From Oligosphaeraceae bacterium (GTDB taxonomy: Bacteria > Verrucomicrobiota > Lentisphaeria > Oligosphaerales > Oligosphaeraceae), in the NCBI GenBank assembly GCA_012515455.1, contig JAAYYJ010000032.1:1-5309 (forward strand): DNA of 5,309 bases, read 5' to 3'. The position numbers and the translations under genes were made by a program. The notes beneath the pieces are model-generated. The model was not told the origin of the DNA, made no database searches, and worked only from the letters and a program-made list of their open reading frames with translations. Shown here piece after piece: positions 5,028 through 5,309 of the stretch; within the stretch, counting starts at the first letter, position 1, and every line of letters starts with the position of its first letter.

Positions 5028-5309
5028 ACAGCGTCTCGATAGTCCCTTGGGACAAAGTCACGATGGCTTTTTTCCAGTCAGAGCGTTTTCCCATCTTGGC
5101 ACTGCGCATCCGCTTCTTCTTGCCCAGGACATTCATTACATTCACCGAGGAGACTTTGACATCGTCAAAAATCAGTTCGATGGCTTTCTTGATTTCAATT
5201 TTGTTGCATTTCGGATTGACCTTGAACAGGTACTTGTTGTACTTGTCGCGCAAGTTCGTGCCTTGTTCCGTGATCAAAATCGTGTATACTACATCGTAAG
5301 GGCTTTTCA
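5026..5309 (-). CDS. rplW: 50S ribosomal protein L23, start codon cut by the window edge
   Basis: Large-subunit protein at the exit of the peptide tunnel, where L23 is the docking site for trigger factor and SRP. The frame continues upstream of the internal TTG at 5277 to the right edge as KSPYDVVYTI followed by LITEQGTNLRDKYNKY. This matches the start of L23 proteins (a YD..I.xPLITEK-like opening). The two last bases of the window (TG on the minus strand) precede the AAA lysine codon, so the start is very probably an ATG whose A is base 5310. That gives 94 residues, normal for L23. Other family features are YLFKVNPKCNKIEIKKAIE in the first half, VSSVNVMNVLGKKKR in the flexible loop, and the ending DWKKAIVTLSQGTIE. 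It is the first of three same-strand ribosomal genes; rplD, rplC and rpsJ would be expected further right. Confidence 0.95.
   Translation of the reverse strand, partial: KSPYDVVYTILITEQGTNLRDKYNKYLFKVNPKCNKIEIKKAIELIFDDVKVSSVNVMNVLGKKKRMRSAKMGKRSDWKKAIVTLSQGTIETL

Noticed and set aside
5026..5277. rplW starting at the internal TTG (5277)
   Set aside because: The conserved L23 N-terminus (KSPYDVVYTI) continues in frame to the window edge, so the TTG is an internal leucine codon.

Overview
The window looks like part of the chromosome of a GC-rich bacterium. It carries the 3' end of a 5S rRNA gene at the left edge and three adjacent ribosomal protein genes at the right edge. Between them sit three accessory genes: two predicted esterases and a rhomboid membrane protease. 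Two serine esterases with N-terminal beta-rich domains, and a rhomboid with a short conserved-looking C-terminal tail, suggest a glycan-degrading member of the PVC group (Lentisphaerota, Kiritimatiellota or Verrucomicrobiota). This assignment is an inference from protein style only and is not proven here.

Layout. Positions 1-74 (+) are the last two thirds of a 5S rRNA, followed by a strong intrinsic terminator (80-115). An SGNH/GDSL hydrolase gene (189-1349, +) faces a rhomboid protease gene (1375-2235, -), and a hairpin lies across the convergent junction. The rhomboid gene is divergent from a secreted CE7-like (acetylxylan esterase type) hydrolase gene (2478-3737, +). The 242-bp space between them holds one plausible sigma70-type promoter for each direction. 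The esterase gene then converges on the ribosomal cluster, with a GC-rich bidirectional terminator (3769-3803) between them.

The right part reads leftward on the minus strand as rplW (L23), rplB (L2) and rpsS (S19), the usual order of the S10 operon. rplB and rpsS overlap by one base (TAATG). rplW runs to the right edge and appears to lack only the first base of its start codon. The cluster stops after rpsS. The rplV-rpsC-rplP-rpmC-rpsQ block that normally follows is absent, and a terminator and the esterase gene take its place. The rplW-rplB spacer (88 bp) is unusually long for this operon and contains two hairpins and a possible 16-codon ORF.

How the genes relate. The ribosomal genes and the 5S gene are housekeeping. 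The two esterases probably remove ester groups from polysaccharides or other glycans, and the rhomboid is an intramembrane serine protease with unknown substrate. Nothing indicates that the three accessory genes form one pathway: each has its own orientation, ribosome binding site and flanking signals. I see no mobile element, CRISPR array, tRNA or phage gene, and no convincing new multi-gene system. The most notable point is the break in the S10 operon.
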